Shown: one piece after another, positions 11,365-24,000 of the stretch
How positions within the stretch are numbered: position 1 is the stretch's first letter
Layout: every line of letters starts with the position of its first letter
Assembly: GCA_024138015.1 (NCBI GenBank)
Contig: JAMXBB010000006.1
Coordinates: forward strand, 77,188,997 to 77,252,996
Origin: Lumnitzera littorea
Lineage: Eukaryota > Streptophyta > Magnoliopsida > Myrtales > Combretaceae
Direction: 5' to 3'
DNA: 64,000 nucleotides
Position numbers and translations under genes: made by a program
Notes under the pieces: generated by a model
What the model was told of the DNA's origin: nothing
What the model saw: the letters and a program-made list of their open reading frames with translations, nothing else
Database searches by the model: none

Positions 11365-11449
11365 AACTATTTTCTTGTGATACGAAATGTGGACTTTCAT
11401 AATTATGTGAGTTCAGGTATGGTATTAAGATTTGATTGGTGTCGTATAT
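11365..11449. other. Short spacer between two elements
   Basis: 85 bp between the end of the Tat-like 3' LTR and the Tekay-like element. The last five bases (11445-11449, TATAT) are the left target duplication of that element. The spacer continues at 20359 after the insertion. Nothing else is recognised in it. Confidence 0.7.
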
Positions 11450-13480
11450 TGTCACATCCCGGCATAACACAAGATATACCATCACACAAGAATACTTGTT
11501 TATACTCAACAAAAGTTCTATTTATAACAAAAGAGTACTATATAGGAGTTTAGCTTAATACTTGTTTATACAAAAGATTACATTTGTCAAACTTAAACAA
11601 ACCTAAAATATAGTGTATATATATATATATATTTTTTTTCATATGTATAGATCCTTTATAAAAATAAGAACAAAATATTGCAAGACTCCTTCAAAAGAGG
11701 CTAACTCCATCTTAAGCACTCTCGAGAGAGTTTTTCCCCCAACTAATGTTGCCCTATCAACTCTTCATAACCTGAGGATAAACAAGTATCCCCTCAATTC
11801 TCTATGAGCTAAGTAAGAGTAGATAAAAGAAAACCTAGATCATACATAATACATACTCACCTAGATCAACACCATAAGATATTCAATTTCATAATACATG
11901 TTATCAATGCAAACTGTTTATATAAGAAGTTAGTGCCATGCTCATGCACGTGACATGCATCGGTACCGATATCCTATACTTTTATAATTCTTCATTCGAT
12001 TAGTCGACATACTTAGGCATTTGGATAGTACGTCCAGGAACCTAAGGCAATAAGGCACTGCTTGAGAGTAGGACCCCCAATAAAAAACACCTACTATGGT
12101 TTGAAAATCCAATGCGTAGTTGGTCACATATCGTGGCCAAAATAAGTTGAGCAATGCAGTTCTATATGCTCAAAGGCCAACTCAGTAGTCTTGAAGCTTT
12201 CTGAAACTTGAGCCGTAGGTCCTTTTATGCCATGCTACGAATGTAGTAAATAGTATAATAGCCTAGTATCAAGCATGAATCTCAAGTTCCATATCATAAA
12301 CAATTCAAATATCTCAACTTAAACTTCAACTTCATTTCTCAACTTTATATTACATTCCTTCACATAAGGTTCACTTAGGCGAATACCTTAAAGAACAGTT
12401 TAGTTTCCAAGTTTTCCAAATAGAATTATAGATCGATGAATTAGTCATCCATAAGGAAATATTTTACTTTTTCAATACACATTCAACAAAATCAGGTATC
12501 TAATCAATCTAGTACATCATTATAATTCACAACACAACGGACTCTAAATCAAGTAGACATAGGTCTACATTCACGAAAATAGAAATATCCACTTACCTGA
12601 GCTTGATAGTGGCGTAAAATCCTAAGTTTCACGATATGGTCCTTCTTTACCTATCATACCTGAACTAGCCACCTCTAGCTATCCTCCATCTACCCAACCT
12701 TGTTAGAACACCTTCTTTGGTAGTGCTTTTCTTGACCCCAAATGGCCACCACAACAGGACTCTTATAACTCTTTGAATTAACTTGATTAGACTCCATGCT
12801 TTACTTTTACTCTTAATTTTTTTTTTCTGAAATTTTCTTGAGTGTTTTGTTTTTTAGACTTCCAAAATGTTTTCTTTGAAGTATGCATGCCCTATTTATA
12901 TTTTCCAAATGGATTAAGATTAATAAAAATTTGACATGTGGATTATACATGTCATTTTCTTAATTTTTCAATGCATGAGGTGTCATTTTCTTATTATTTG
13001 CCTTTTGACTCATCAATCCAAATTAATCCTTGGCTACTACATCATGGGATGACTCATCCTTTCAATTTTTTTATTAATTTTCCATTTTTTATATTAATTT
13101 ACCTTATCTAAATAATAATTTCTTATTATATATGCATATTTAATACAAATAATGGATGTTCTATGTTAATACATTTATAATTAAACTTCATTTATTATTT
13201 TTATAAGTTAAATAACTTATCTCTAATATCTGGTTATATCTAAGTGCTCGAATTTCATGTTTTCAATATTTATTGATTTTAGCGATAAATTGACGTTTTC
13301 TTAAATTAATATTTTTATATAACTTATTTTGAGAAATTGACTATACTTGAATTACTTCATCTAATTTTTTTAACCTTACTGTGAAATTTGAATTTAAACA
13401 AATAAAATAGCCCGATGCCTTAAATTTAGAGGCTCGGATCCTAAGGTAATCATATGGGCTTAAAATCCTAAGGTATTACA
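11450..13480 (-). repeat. 3' LTR of the Tekay-like element
   Basis: 2031 bp, TGTCACATCC ... GGTATTACA, matching 18328-20353 along its whole length. In sense it begins TGTAATACC right after the polypurine tract and contains the TATA box at 12890-12903. Confidence 0.93.
12890..12903 (-). promoter_or_regulatory. TATA box in the 3' LTR
   Basis: The minus strand reads AATATAAATAGGGC, a strong TATA consensus about 580 bp into the LTR. The counterpart in the 5' LTR is at 19764-19775. The solo LTR at 2333-6944 has lost this segment. Confidence 0.65.
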
Positions 13481-13491
13481 TCCTACCCCTC
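13481..13491 (-). other. Polypurine tract of the Tekay-like element
   Basis: GAGGGGTAGGA on the minus strand, directly abutting the 3' LTR start. Canonical place and composition for plus-strand priming. Confidence 0.9.
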
Positions 13492-13599
13492 ATATAAAAA
13501 GTTTTATCCTCAAAACTTAACTATGAGTCAAGAAAATATTAGTTTCTAACTTTACTCTAGGAAAAGAATAATCGATGACAACATTACTAACCTTATGTG

Positions 13600-14342
13600 A
13601 ACAGTTTAGGGTATTGGGCTCTCATCAACTCAACAGATTCCTATGTCGCTTCTTTCGTAGTGTGTTGACTCCACAAGACTTTCACATACTTAATGTCTAG
13701 GTTCCTCAATCTTTGAACCTTAGTATCCAAAATATGAATTGGATGCTCTACATACGTAGGGTTTTCTTTTTATTCCACTAGAGGTACATCCAATATCCTT
13801 GTAAGATCATCTACAAATTTCCTTAAAGTTGAGACATGAAATACGTTATGAATTCTTGCCATCTCATTAGGTAATTCAAGTTCATAGGCAACTCTCCCAA
13901 TTCTTTTCTTAATTTGATATGGTTTAACATACCAAGAACTTAACTTTCCTTTAATACCGAATCGCCTTACACCCTTCATTAGTGATATCTTCAAAAATAC
14001 CCAATCGCCTACTTAGAATTCTAATGGCTTTCTTCTAAGATCCGCATAACTTTTCTGACTACTTTAGGCAACTTGTATTCATTCCCTTATTATGTGTATC
14101 TTCTCTTTAAGATCTTATAACATTGATGGTCCAATGACTTGTTTGTTCCCTACTTCATCCTAATACATAAGGGATCTACATTTACGCTCATACAATGCTT
14201 TATAGGGAGCCATTTGAATGGTACTATGATAGCTATTATTGTAAGCGAATTCTACCAGTGGCAAATGGTCATCTTAACTACCTCTAAAATCCATCACACG
14301 TACCCTCAACATATCTTCTAAAGTTTAGATTAGTCGTTCCAA
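13600..14342 (-). pseudogene. Integrase C-terminus and chromodomain
   Basis: C-terminal end of pol. The open part 13770-13994 carries the conserved stretch with KLSSWYVKPYQI, RIGRVAYELELP and IHNVFHVSTLRKF, typical of integrase tails in Tekay/Del elements. Below it, at about 13605-13770, frame pieces LRNLDIKYVKVLW, HTTKEAT and a following AQYPKLF form a chromodomain, which in this lineage directs integration to heterochromatin. A stop stands where the domain usually has a tryptophan. At about 14000-14340 further integrase sequence is present but broken. Start of the region is arbitrary because of frameshifts. Confidence 0.85.
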
Positions 14343-14900
14343 TTATCCATCACTTTGGGGATGATAAGCAGTACTAAAGTTCAACTTGGTTCCCATTTCT
14401 ACTTGTAAGGATTGCCAAAATTGAGACATAAAAGGAGAATCATGGTTAAATATTATCAATACCAAAACACCATGCAAACGAACTATCTCCTTAACGTACA
14501 CTTCTACTAGTTTAGAGAATGTTGACATTTGCCTTGTAGCTAAGAAATGCTTTGATTTTGTGAGCCTATCTACTATAACCCATGTCATATCATGTTGTCT
14601 CCTTGTCCTTGGTAAACCACTCACAAAATTCACTATTATATGCTCCCATTTCCACTCGAGTGTAGGTAAAGGTTGTAACAATCCTTCTAGTCTTTAATGT
14701 TCAACTTTTACCTTCTAGTAGGTCATACAATGTGATATATATCATGCCACATCTCCTTTCATCCCTGTCCACCAAAACTTCTACTTCAGGTCCTTGTACA
14801 TCTTATTATTCTTGGGGTGTAGGGAATATCTCACAATATGAGCTTCATTCAATATCACCTCTTTAACTTTCGGATCCTTTGGCATACAAAGTCATTCTTT
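14343..14900 (-). pseudogene. Integrase zinc-binding and catalytic core
   Basis: Integrase inserts element DNA into chromosomes. The catalytic core is visible in an open stretch at 14343-14681 with WEHIIVNFVSGLP, the first catalytic aspartate in VIVDRLTKSKHF, and the end of the core at STAYHPQSDG. The second catalytic aspartate is replaced: the sequence reads IIFNHDSPF, with Asn where the family has Asp, so the enzyme would be inactive even without the stops. The upstream part, 14690-14900, contains the broken zinc-binding region. RNase H lies immediately upstream in sense. Confidence 0.87.
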
Positions 14901-15089
14901 AAATCTTAACATTCCTGCATCATCAATTCTAAAGTTAGGGTGTTGTCCAATATCATTTCTGATCCTTTGTAGCTCTATATCTCCCTTCTGAGCTTACTTG
15001 ATGCTTTCAAGTAATGCAAAGTTCCACCTTTAAATTAGCCAAAATATTGCTTTCTTCTCTTATTACAACTTGCAAGCTCAATTTCTCCA

Positions 15090-15560
15090 TTTCTTCGATC
15101 AATTCCTATTGATTCGTAATGAGTACAGCAACACTACCAAACTTCTTCCTACTTAATGTATCAACCATTGCATTAGCTTTCCTAAGGTGATAATGAATTG
15201 TAAGGTCATAACCCTTTAGTAATTCCAACCATCACCTTTGCCTCAAATTCAACTCCTTTTAGGTAAAGATGTACTTTAAACTTTTGTGATCGGTATATAC
15301 CTTACATTTCTCACCGTATAGGTAATGCCTCCATATTTTTAAAGCAAATATTACAGTTGCGAGTTCCAAATCATAAGTTAGGTCATGCCACTCATGTGGT
15401 TTGAGTTATCTTGAAGCATAGACAATCACCTTATCATTTTACATTAGTACGTACCCTAATCAACTTCTAGAAGCATCACAATAGATCGCATACTCTCTAG
15501 ACCCATTTGGTATCGTTAATACTAGAGCGGTTACCAATCTTCTTTTAAGTTCCTAAAAAC
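15090..15560 (-). pseudogene. RNase H domain
   Basis: RNase H removes the RNA strand during reverse transcription. Frame pieces YTDHKSLKYIFT, LNLRQRWWLELLKGYDL and IHYHLRKANAMVDTLSR are clear in the minus strand between about 15130 and 15300, with more N-terminal pieces up to 15560. A stop follows IFT. It sits between reverse transcriptase and integrase as expected. Confidence 0.83.
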
Positions 15561-15642
15561 TCTCTTCACACCTATCATTCCATTCAAATTTAACACCTTT
15601 TCGTGTTAATTGGGTCATTAGCATAGCTATTTTAGAGAAGTT

Positions 15643-16390
15643 CTACACAAATCTCTTATAATAACCAGCCATTCCTAAGAAACTCCTCACTTCTGTTATA
15701 GTGGTTGGCCTTGTCCATTCTGCTATTGCTTTCACTTTTGCAAGGTCAACTGCTATTCCTATACCAAATACTATATGCCTAAGAAATCTTACTTGATCTA
15801 ACCAAAACTCACACTTCTTTAGCTTCACATAAAATTTGTTGTCTTTAAGAGTTTAGAGCACAATCCTCAAGTGATCCACACGTTCCTCCTTACTCCTTAA
15901 ATATATTAAAATATCATTGATGAACACTACAGCGAACTCATCTAGGTACTTTTTAAAGATATGGTTCATCAAATCCATGAATGTAACAGGAACATTTGTT
16001 AACCCAAATGGCATTACTAAAAATTCATAATGCCCATACCAAGTCCTAAAGGCACTCTTATGTACATCTTCTTCCTTAATTTTCAACTAATGGTAATTGA
16101 ATTGTAAATCTATTTTCCAGAATACTATGGATCCTTTCAGCTGATCAAATAAGTCATTAATCCTAAGAAGTAGGTATTTGTTCTTTATCATCACTTTGTT
16201 CAATTCTCAATAATCTATACACAACCAAAGACTTCCATCTTTCTTCTTAATAAATAACATAGGTATGCCCTACCGAGATGTACTTAGCCTTATGAATCCC
16301 TTGTCCAATAGCTCCTGTAGTTGCTTCTTCAATTCCACCAATTTCATAGGAGCCATTCAATAGGGTACCTTAGAGATAGGTACAGTACTC
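15643..16390 (-). pseudogene. Reverse transcriptase
   Basis: Copies element RNA into DNA. In sense order the fragments are LVELKKQLQELLDKGFIR, KKDGSLWLCIDY, then at 15853-16086 a clean stretch with FLVMPFGLTNVPVTFMDLMN and the catalytic box, and at 15643-15828 the thumb with VRSFLGMAGYYKRFV. The catalytic box reads VFINDILIY: the first of the two adjacent catalytic aspartates is Asn, an inactivating change. At least one frame change separates the two clean stretches. Confidence 0.9.
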
Positions 16391-16559
16391 GGTATAAGAT
16401 CTATGGTAAAGTCGATCTCCCTATCTAGTGGTAGTCTAGGCAAGTCCTTAAGAAAAACCTCAAGATATTCAGACACTACTGGTATATCTTCCAATCTCAC
16501 TTCTTGAACTTAGGTATCTACTACCGAAGCTAGAAATCCTATTTGCCTTTCTAGAACTT

Positions 16560-16900
16560 CCTTTAAAGTGAAATTCTTCTCCATCAAGATTCATAAATAC
16601 CACCATCTTTCCTATACAGTCCACATTCGCTCAATGCTCAATTAGCCAATCCATTCCCAATATAACATCAAATTCTTTCATATCTAATACTACTCATTCT
16701 ACAGGCAATTTATATAGATCTATACACATATTAGCTCTCCTCAATTTTTGTTGCACAACTTGCTCTCCTCCAGAAGGAGTTATCACTATCAGATCATACT
16801 TTAGAATCTCTATGTTTACTCCTACCAACATAGTCCTTAGATACATATGAATGTATTGCTCCTGTATCGAACAATGTATAAGCATAGTTATCTTCTAAGC
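16560..16900 (-). pseudogene. Aspartic protease
   Basis: Cleaves the gag-pol polyprotein. The minus-strand frame shows the active-site motif FDTGA (DTGA at 16857-16868) followed by a stretch with NIEILKYDLIVITPSG and ANMCIDLYKLPVE (16694-16885, in a shifted frame), and then EFDVILGMDWLIEH near 16640. The catalytic D-T-G is intact; frameshifts separate the parts. This protease type with a GMDWL end is characteristic of Tekay/Del-like elements. Confidence 0.87.
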
Positions 16901-17079
16901 AAACCAATCCTAAAGATAACAATCAAAGTTATATCATTACTCTAGGGTACAAAGTTTAAGTAAACATACATCACATGATCATATAAAGAAATCTTAGAAA
17001 TCATAAGGTTCGGGACTCATACCTATAACTATGTTGTCATCCTTACCTTCCTCATCCTAGATTGCATACACCCTTCCTT

Positions 17080-18169
17080 GAACTCTAGGTTTGGCTCCAA
17101 CATCTCCTGCTCAGTTATTTCTATTGGCAGGTCTTAGCTTATAGGATTGAGTTTGGTCTGGTCTTGGTTGCTGATCTCCAGTACATTGAGTGGCATTATG
17201 TCCTATCTGACGACACTTATAGTAGTATATACTTCTAAGGTTCGAATTCTGACATTGCCTAGCCATATGTCTAACTTCTCCATACCTAAAACATTTCCCT
17301 TGTAGTTTTGAACATTGCATAGCTCAATGCCTACCATTACACTTCCAGCAAGGTGGCACAACTCCACCCAGCCTCTAATTCTTGTTAGGGAGTTGATATG
17401 CCCTTTTTCCTCTTATCATTTTATGGTTATTGCTAGAACTCCCCATAAATTTCCTTTTCTTACTTTCTATTTCTTCAACTACCCTTCGTAAGTCACAAGC
17501 TTGCTCAATCAAACGAGTCTCATTGATCAGATCAACATATCACACCTTTCTTGTCCTTTTCAACTCAACTTGAAAATAAAGATCAAATCCTACCCTAAAC
17601 CAACCAATCTTACCAAGTTCATTATTCTATACTACTTTCAAGGAAAATTTCAACAACCTATTAAACTCACGTTTATATTCTTCAATAGTCCTTCTCGCTT
17701 GGCTCAACTTATAGTGTTCCTCACACATTCTCTCCTTCATACATTCAGGGAAGTACTGCTCCAGAAACACATCCCTAAAGGCATTCCAATCTATGGGTTC
17801 TATAATTGTTCATTTCTTACTTTTCTACTAATTATTCGCTTGTCCATCTACTAAAATGGTAGCAATCCTTACCTTTCTATTATCTTCAATATAGTGTACT
17901 TCAAAAGCTTTTTCTAACAAGTTGATCCATTCTTCTACAACTAAAGGGTCGGTTTTTGTTCCATCAAATGGTTTCACTATACGTTGCACCTGAGCTAACT
18001 TATCTCCATTTGATCTACTAGCCCCAGCTAAAGTAGTTGCAAGTTGCTGTACTACATCCATTACTTATATAGGCGAAGCTTGATTTGGTTGAGGTTGTTG
18101 TTCTTCCCTAATTTGTCTCCTAGGAGTAGTTGATAAACCAAGATCCCCACTTGCACGTGTTTGCATCAT
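17080..18169 (-). pseudogene. Gag with two zinc knuckles
   Basis: Gag structural protein. The likely start is an ATG at 18169 in sense, followed by about 34 codons and a stop. The next clean stretch, 17828-18061, has KPFDGTKTDPLVVEEWINLL, the typical capsid start of this lineage. The nucleocapsid (17111-17320) has two knuckles, read as CFRYGEVRHMARQC and YYYKCRQIGHNATQC; in each, one zinc-binding Cys is now Tyr. Between these, 17400-17830 holds broken capsid sequence. Primer site and 5' LTR lie upstream. Confidence 0.87.
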
Positions 18170-18306
18170 TTTCTAGATAGAAATAAACACAATGTAGACA
18201 CAATTAGTCTTCTTATATTGGTCACTACTAACAAAGTTAAGTTCATATGATACTTAGCTACCCCGCACACCTCATACACATCTAGTACTATAGTCCTTTA
18301 ATTCAT
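18170..18306 (-). other. Untranslated leader of the Tekay-like element
   Basis: Non-coding sequence between the primer site and the gag start. No other signal is recognised. Confidence 0.6.
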
Positions 18307-18318
18307 GCTCTAATACTA
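18307..18318 (-). other. Primer binding site, initiator Met tRNA type
   Basis: The minus strand reads TAGTATTAGAGC, two transitions away from the usual TGGTATCAGAGC that pairs with the 3' end of initiator tRNA-Met. It lies 9 bp inside the 5' LTR end, the expected place. Confidence 0.85.
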
Positions 18319-18327
18319 CCTAAAGGA

Positions 18328-20353
18328 TGTTACATCTTGGCATAGCATAAGATGTACCATCACATAGGAATACACATTTATACTCAACAAAAGCTCTATT
18401 TATAACAAAAGAGTACTGTATTAGAGTTCAGCTTAACAACTATTTATACAAAAGATTACATCTGTCAAACTTAAACAAACCTAAAATACAATATTTTTTT
18501 TTTCTTATTCATATGTATAGATCCTTTATAGAAATAAGAACAAAATATTGCAAGACTCCTTCAAAAGTGGCTAACTCTATCTTAAGCACTCGCAAAAGAC
18601 TTTTCCCCCAGCTAATGTTGCCCTGTCAATTCTCTTCATAACCTGAGGATAAACAAGTATCCCCTCAACTCTTTATGAGCTAAGTGAGAGTGGATAAAAC
18701 AAAATACAAAACATGCACAATATATACTCACCTAGATCAATACCATAAGATATTCAATTTCATAATCTAAGTTATTAATGCAAACTGTTTATGCAAGAAG
18801 TTAGTGCCATGCTCATATACATGACATGCATCAATACCAATATCCTATACTTTTATAATTCTTCATTCGGTTAGTCGACATACTTAGGCATCTGGATAGT
18901 ACATCTAGGAACCTAAGGCAACAAGGAGCTTCTTGAGAGTAAGACCCCTAACAAAAACTACCTACTATGGTTTGAAAATCCAATACGTAGTCGATCACAT
19001 ATCGTCGCTAGAATAAGTTGAGCAATGCAATTCTATATGCTTAAAAGCCAACTCAACAGTTTTGAAGCTTTCTAAAACATGACCCATAAGTCCTTTCGTG
19101 CCATGCTATGAATGTAGTAAATAGTATAATAGCCTAGTATCAAGCATGAATCTTAAGTTCCACATCATAAACAATTCGAATATCTCAACTTCAACTTCGT
19201 TTCTCAACTTTATATTACATTCCTTCACATAGGGTTCACTTAGGTGAATACATTAAAGAACAGTTCAGTTTCTAAGTTTTCTAAATAGAATTACAAATCA
19301 ATGAATCAGTCATACATAAGGAAACATTTTACCTTTTCAACACAAATTCAACAGAATTAGGTATCCAATCAATCAGGCACATAATCACAATTCATAATAC
19401 AACTTACTCTAAGTTAACAAGACATAGGTCTACTTGCATGAAAACAGAAATATCTACATACCTAAGCTTGATAGTAGCATAAAATCTTAAGCTTCATGAT
19501 ATGGTCCTTCCTCACCTATCATACCTGAACTGGCTACCTCCGGCCACCCAACCTTATTGAAACACCTTCTCTAATGGTGCTTTCTAGACCTTAAATGGCC
19601 ACCACAAAAGGACTCCTATAACTCTTTGAATTGGCCTAATTAGATTTCGTGCTTTGTTTTTACTCTAATTTTCTTATTTTTTTTATAATTTATTTTCGAA
19701 ATTTTCTTGAGTGTTTTTCTTTTATTTTTAGACTTCCAAAATGTTGTTTTTAAAGTGTACATGCCTTATTTATATTTTCCAAATGGATTAGGATTGATAA
19801 AAATTTGACATGTGGATTACACATGTCGTTTTCTTAATTTTTCAATACATGAGGTGTCATTTTCTTATTATTTACCTTTTGACTTATCAATCCAAATTAA
19901 ACCTTGGCTGTTACATTATGGGATGACTCATCCTTTCAGTTTTTTTTATTAATTTTCCATTTTTTATATTAATTTAAGTTATTTAAATAATAATTTCTTA
20001 TTATATATGTGTATTTAATACAAATAATGCATGTTCTATGTTAATGTATGTATAATTCAACTTCATTTGGTATTTTTATAAATTAAATAACTTATTTCAA
20101 TATCTCGTTATATCTAAAGGTTTGAATTTCACGTATTCGATATTTGTTGACTTTAACGATAAATTAATATTTTCTTAAATTAATATTTTTATATAGCTTA
20201 TTTTGAAAAATTGATTTTACTTGAATTACTTCGTCTAATTTTTCTAACCTTACTGTGAAGTTTGAATTTGAACAAATAACATAAGTTGGCACCTTAAATT
20301 TAGGGGCTGAGTTCCGAAGGTAATTATATGGCTGAAAATCCTAAGGTGTTACA
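18328..20353 (-). repeat. 5' LTR of the Tekay-like element
   Basis: 2026 bp, TGTTACATCTTGG ... GGTGTTACA, collinear with 11450-13480. In sense it begins TGTAACACC at 20353. Confidence 0.93.
19764..19775 (-). promoter_or_regulatory. TATA box in the 5' LTR
   Basis: ATATAAATAAGG on the minus strand, in the same place as the TATA box of the 3' LTR. It would start the genomic RNA of the element. Confidence 0.6.
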
Positions 20354-20358
20354 TATAT

Positions 20359-21041
20359 TTTCTAACCATAACTTTAGAGAGTATTAAATTTGAGTTGCAT
20401 ACTATACCTACTGAATTATATGTGTTTGTGTGGCATTTTACTTAATCATGTATTCATATGTTTGTAATTAATTGCTGGATAACTTGTTTGTTTATATAGT
20501 TAAGGGATAACTCATTAAACTTTATAGCTTACACACCTATAAAGTTTTGATGTAGGAGGACCTGTTTACCGTTCCTAATAAAGACATGCCCTAGGTTTGT
20601 CTAGGATTTTTATGGAAAAGTGTAGAAAATGAGAGACAGAGTGAATCTATATTTTTAGTCAAACTTCAATTAGTGTTTTGATGTTATTTTATAATATGAT
20701 ATTCAATAGCCATGTAGGATATCTCTCTTTATCACTATAGCTTTACTGACAGTGTTAAGGACTTAAAGTCCCGTACTTTATGTATAGCAAGGATATTATA
20801 TGAAAACTTATAACATTATATATATTGTGATTTGATCTTCACTTGTGTTACACTTAGGTATCCAGTTGTGTAGTAGCCATTTATGTCATATAAAAGGTTG
20901 ATGATTGAAAGGGAAACCAATCTTCAATCTTTTGTATGGTATTTGGTGACTTGCTACAGCTAAGTTGCCCTTCAAGTCATGACATTAGTTACCAGATTTA
21001 ACAATATTTTGCATACCAAACAAGCAATATTTAGCCACATG
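20359..21041. other. Unassigned sequence right of the Tekay-like element
   Basis: Non-coding and AT-rich. A stretch near 20505-20560 (GGATAACTCATTAAAC, then TAGCTTACACACC) resembles the minus-strand-sense long-LTR family seen around 36540-36600, so this may be an old fragment of it in that orientation. Otherwise nothing is recognised. Confidence 0.35.
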
Positions 21042-24000
21042 TGTCATAACCCAGAGAGAGATTGAGTTGTGATAGTACCGCCATGTAGTATGGGAAGATC
21101 CATGATTAGGAACCATCTTTGATCAGGGGCCTTCGGTGTACTACATAAGGCATTTTAAAAGTACAACTTTCTCTTAGTAACTAGTAATAAGTAATAACCT
21201 AGCATATAAATTAAAGTCATATCATTCGATTAATACCAACACAAACATAGATAAGAGGGAATATAAAGTTTTCCCCTAAGACAATCATATAATATTGAGA
21301 TAAGTTATTAATAATAGTTTAGGCTACTTAACAAACTAAAGATGCTTAATAATAAAAAATATAAAGAGTTTAAATATAGATAGAGGGTTTACTTGAGCTC
21401 TTGACTTCTTCACACTAAACAACCCTAACCTAATGCAATTGACCTCATGCATCTCGTGGCCCGGCTCCAGTTAAAGATCCTACTGTAATAACAAACTATA
21501 GGGGGTAAGCTCAACTGCCTAGTTAGTAACCTTCCTACTTTACTAACAAACAATATCAAATAAGTTATTAATTAAGAGTATGAAATGCATGGATAACCAA
21601 ATGTAATGAAACAATATATATAGTCAGTCGGTAACTATATACAACACAGCTTTAATGCTTACCATTGCCTAAGTTAGGAAGTATTTAAGCAGGTCAAGAC
21701 CCAGTTATTCGCATCCAATTTGAAGTCTCTTGTCAATAATATCACCCTTAGTAGTAGACATAGCATAGTCTCAAGTAGAAGGCAACACTCCTTGGAGTTG
21801 AGTTGTTCCCAAAGATCGAGGTAAAACATGTCGTATGAAATACATCATGCGATAACAATCTCAATATACATTATACAACCTATATCCAACTAGGCATGAT
21901 CCCTTATTCTATTGCAAGATGTTAGCACCTATGATTTCATGTTGTAAGATGCAATGCATGTCCGGTTTAATTAGGAGTCAAATAATTAAATAGTTCACTA
22001 GCTACAAGCACAAAACAAGCAAAGCAAGAGGCGGTATACTCAGTTAACCATAATACTCAGTAGTCCCAGTAGTCCTCGACTGCATCTAAGTCAAAATCCT
22101 TATCACTTGAAGAAGATAATTAAGGTCTATGAGTATTCTATTTGCATTAGCTAACTAGGCTTATTGCTCACTAACCTTAAGTTAGTTGTTTTCATAATTT
22201 GAACATATTTTTCTCATTTTAAATCCATTTTTAGTGATCATATAGTCGTTTTCATTGTTTTTTAATGTTCTTTTATTTGGTGAAGTTATTTTTGAGTTTC
22301 TATAAGGTCATAGGCCCAAATGGGGAGTTGGGTCACTTTAGGATTTAGGCCTAGCTTGGGTCTTAGGCTTAGTTTTTGACTTTGGGCCTTATACTTAATA
22401 ATTTGGGCCTTCTTTTAAGTATTTTAAATGGGCTTTTTTTGCCAATACCTTAAAATTTGAAAGTAAGCCTTAGTGATACTCTTATGGGTCTAAATAGTCC
22501 TTTTCACTAAGTTTATAGCTCTAAATCACTAAGGGGCCCATGGTAGGTGTTTTGGTTGGCCCTTTAGGTTTATTTAGTGAGCCTCTTAAATAACTCTCCT
22601 TAAGCCTTTCATCTTGAAGTTCTGATTTGGTCACTTAGCTAAATGGGCTCTAAAGTTAGTTCTTTTAAGCTTTATGTGTCTAAATCATCATCATTTAAGG
22701 CTTTAGGCTCAAGCCTACTTGTCTTTTTAGGCTTAAGCTCAACATTTGATTTAAGTTTAGCCTACTTTTATTAGGTTTACATATCTGGACATTAAAGATT
22801 TAGTAACCATTACCACCATTTTTAAGCCTATAATCATTAAGCTAGTTTAGGGCCTTAACTACACTTTAGTTTACTTAACTTGGTTAATTAAGTCCTAAAT
22901 CATACTTAACACTAAATAAGCATGTCATTAAGCTAATAAACAATAATTTATAAATCTAGTGGGTTCATGAAAGTGGTTGCCTCTTAGTGTTTTTAGGGTC
23001 AACTCTTACGTTTTCATGCAACACTTGATTTTATGATGATCTTACTTAAGTATCCTATGTAATTAATCATCTAAAACTATAATCATCACATAAAAATGTT
23101 TAGGAATATATGATGGGGGACATGTAAGTGGTGACATGGATGGGGAATGGGGGTTTCATCATCCTACTTAATGATTTAATCTTAAAACCAACACTGCACA
23201 ACATTACTTAATCTACTAGTGTTATATCTTCTACCAAAAGTTGTTTTTCTTTTACTAACCTTTGTTTGTTCTCCTCAAAACCTCTTAGAACACTTATGGA
23301 TTTGCTCTAAAGTAAGGTTCATCAATGAAAACATTATTTTTTAACATTATTCTACAAGAAAACTAAGGAAAAACTAGCCTAAACACTTATCGGAGCAAGG
23401 AGTGGAAGGGTCCTCTTATCATTGTTGTGCCATCAGCTAATATGTGTATGTAGATGTGAAGTTATGTCAAACTACAAGAGTGATGTATGTATGTGGTAAG
23501 GGACTTGGTGGTGAGTGATTTGGAGTGGCGGTAGTAGTGATGGTGGTGTTGTAGTGGCCGATGGTAAGGTGGATGGGTGGTGGCTAAGAGGAAGGAAGAA
23601 GGGGGTTTTAGGGTTTGATGTTTGAGAGAGTGTTTGAGAGTATAGAGAGTGGGGGGACAAGTTATGTGTGTTTTGGGAAATCAAGGATAAGGTATAAAAG
23701 GCGACCATGTACTCTTATGCCTTTTTGCCAAATTAAGTGAGATCTTGTCCCCTTAGGGTACAAGATATTTTAAGGTCATTAATGGTTTGTCTTTTGGTCC
23801 TTAATCATGTTTAACTTGTAGCTAATTAAAATGTAATGAAGGTTGGTTAAGGATTAGGGTTTGATTAGGGTAATTGATAGTAACTAAGCATAATTAAGTT
23901 AATTAGGGGTAATTAAGATACGTTTAGGGTTTTGTTGAACTTTGATACTATACTTTAGTTATCTAAGCAGCCTACACATGTACTTAGGGTTTCCTTATGG

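Larger units (their letters stand above)
11450..20353 (-). mobile_element. Complete Tekay/Del-like Ty3/gypsy chromovirus
   Basis: An 8.9-kb LTR retrotransposon read on the minus strand. Order in sense: 5' LTR (20353-18328), Met-type primer site, gag, protease, reverse transcriptase, RNase H, integrase, chromodomain, polypurine tract, 3' LTR (13480-11450). The perfect 5-bp duplication TATAT flanks it at 11445-11449 and 20354-20358. The gag type, protease, reverse transcriptase and C-terminal chromodomain together point to the Tekay (Del) lineage. The two LTRs differ at roughly one base in eight to ten by eye, so it is an old insertion, and coding frames carry many stops. A solo LTR of the same family lies at 2333-6944. 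Confidence 0.93.

Noticed and set aside
23472..23708. Minus-strand Ser/Thr/Pro-rich frame in copy A
   Set aside because: Low-complexity TGGTGG/GAGAG sequence of the repeat family; no protein match.
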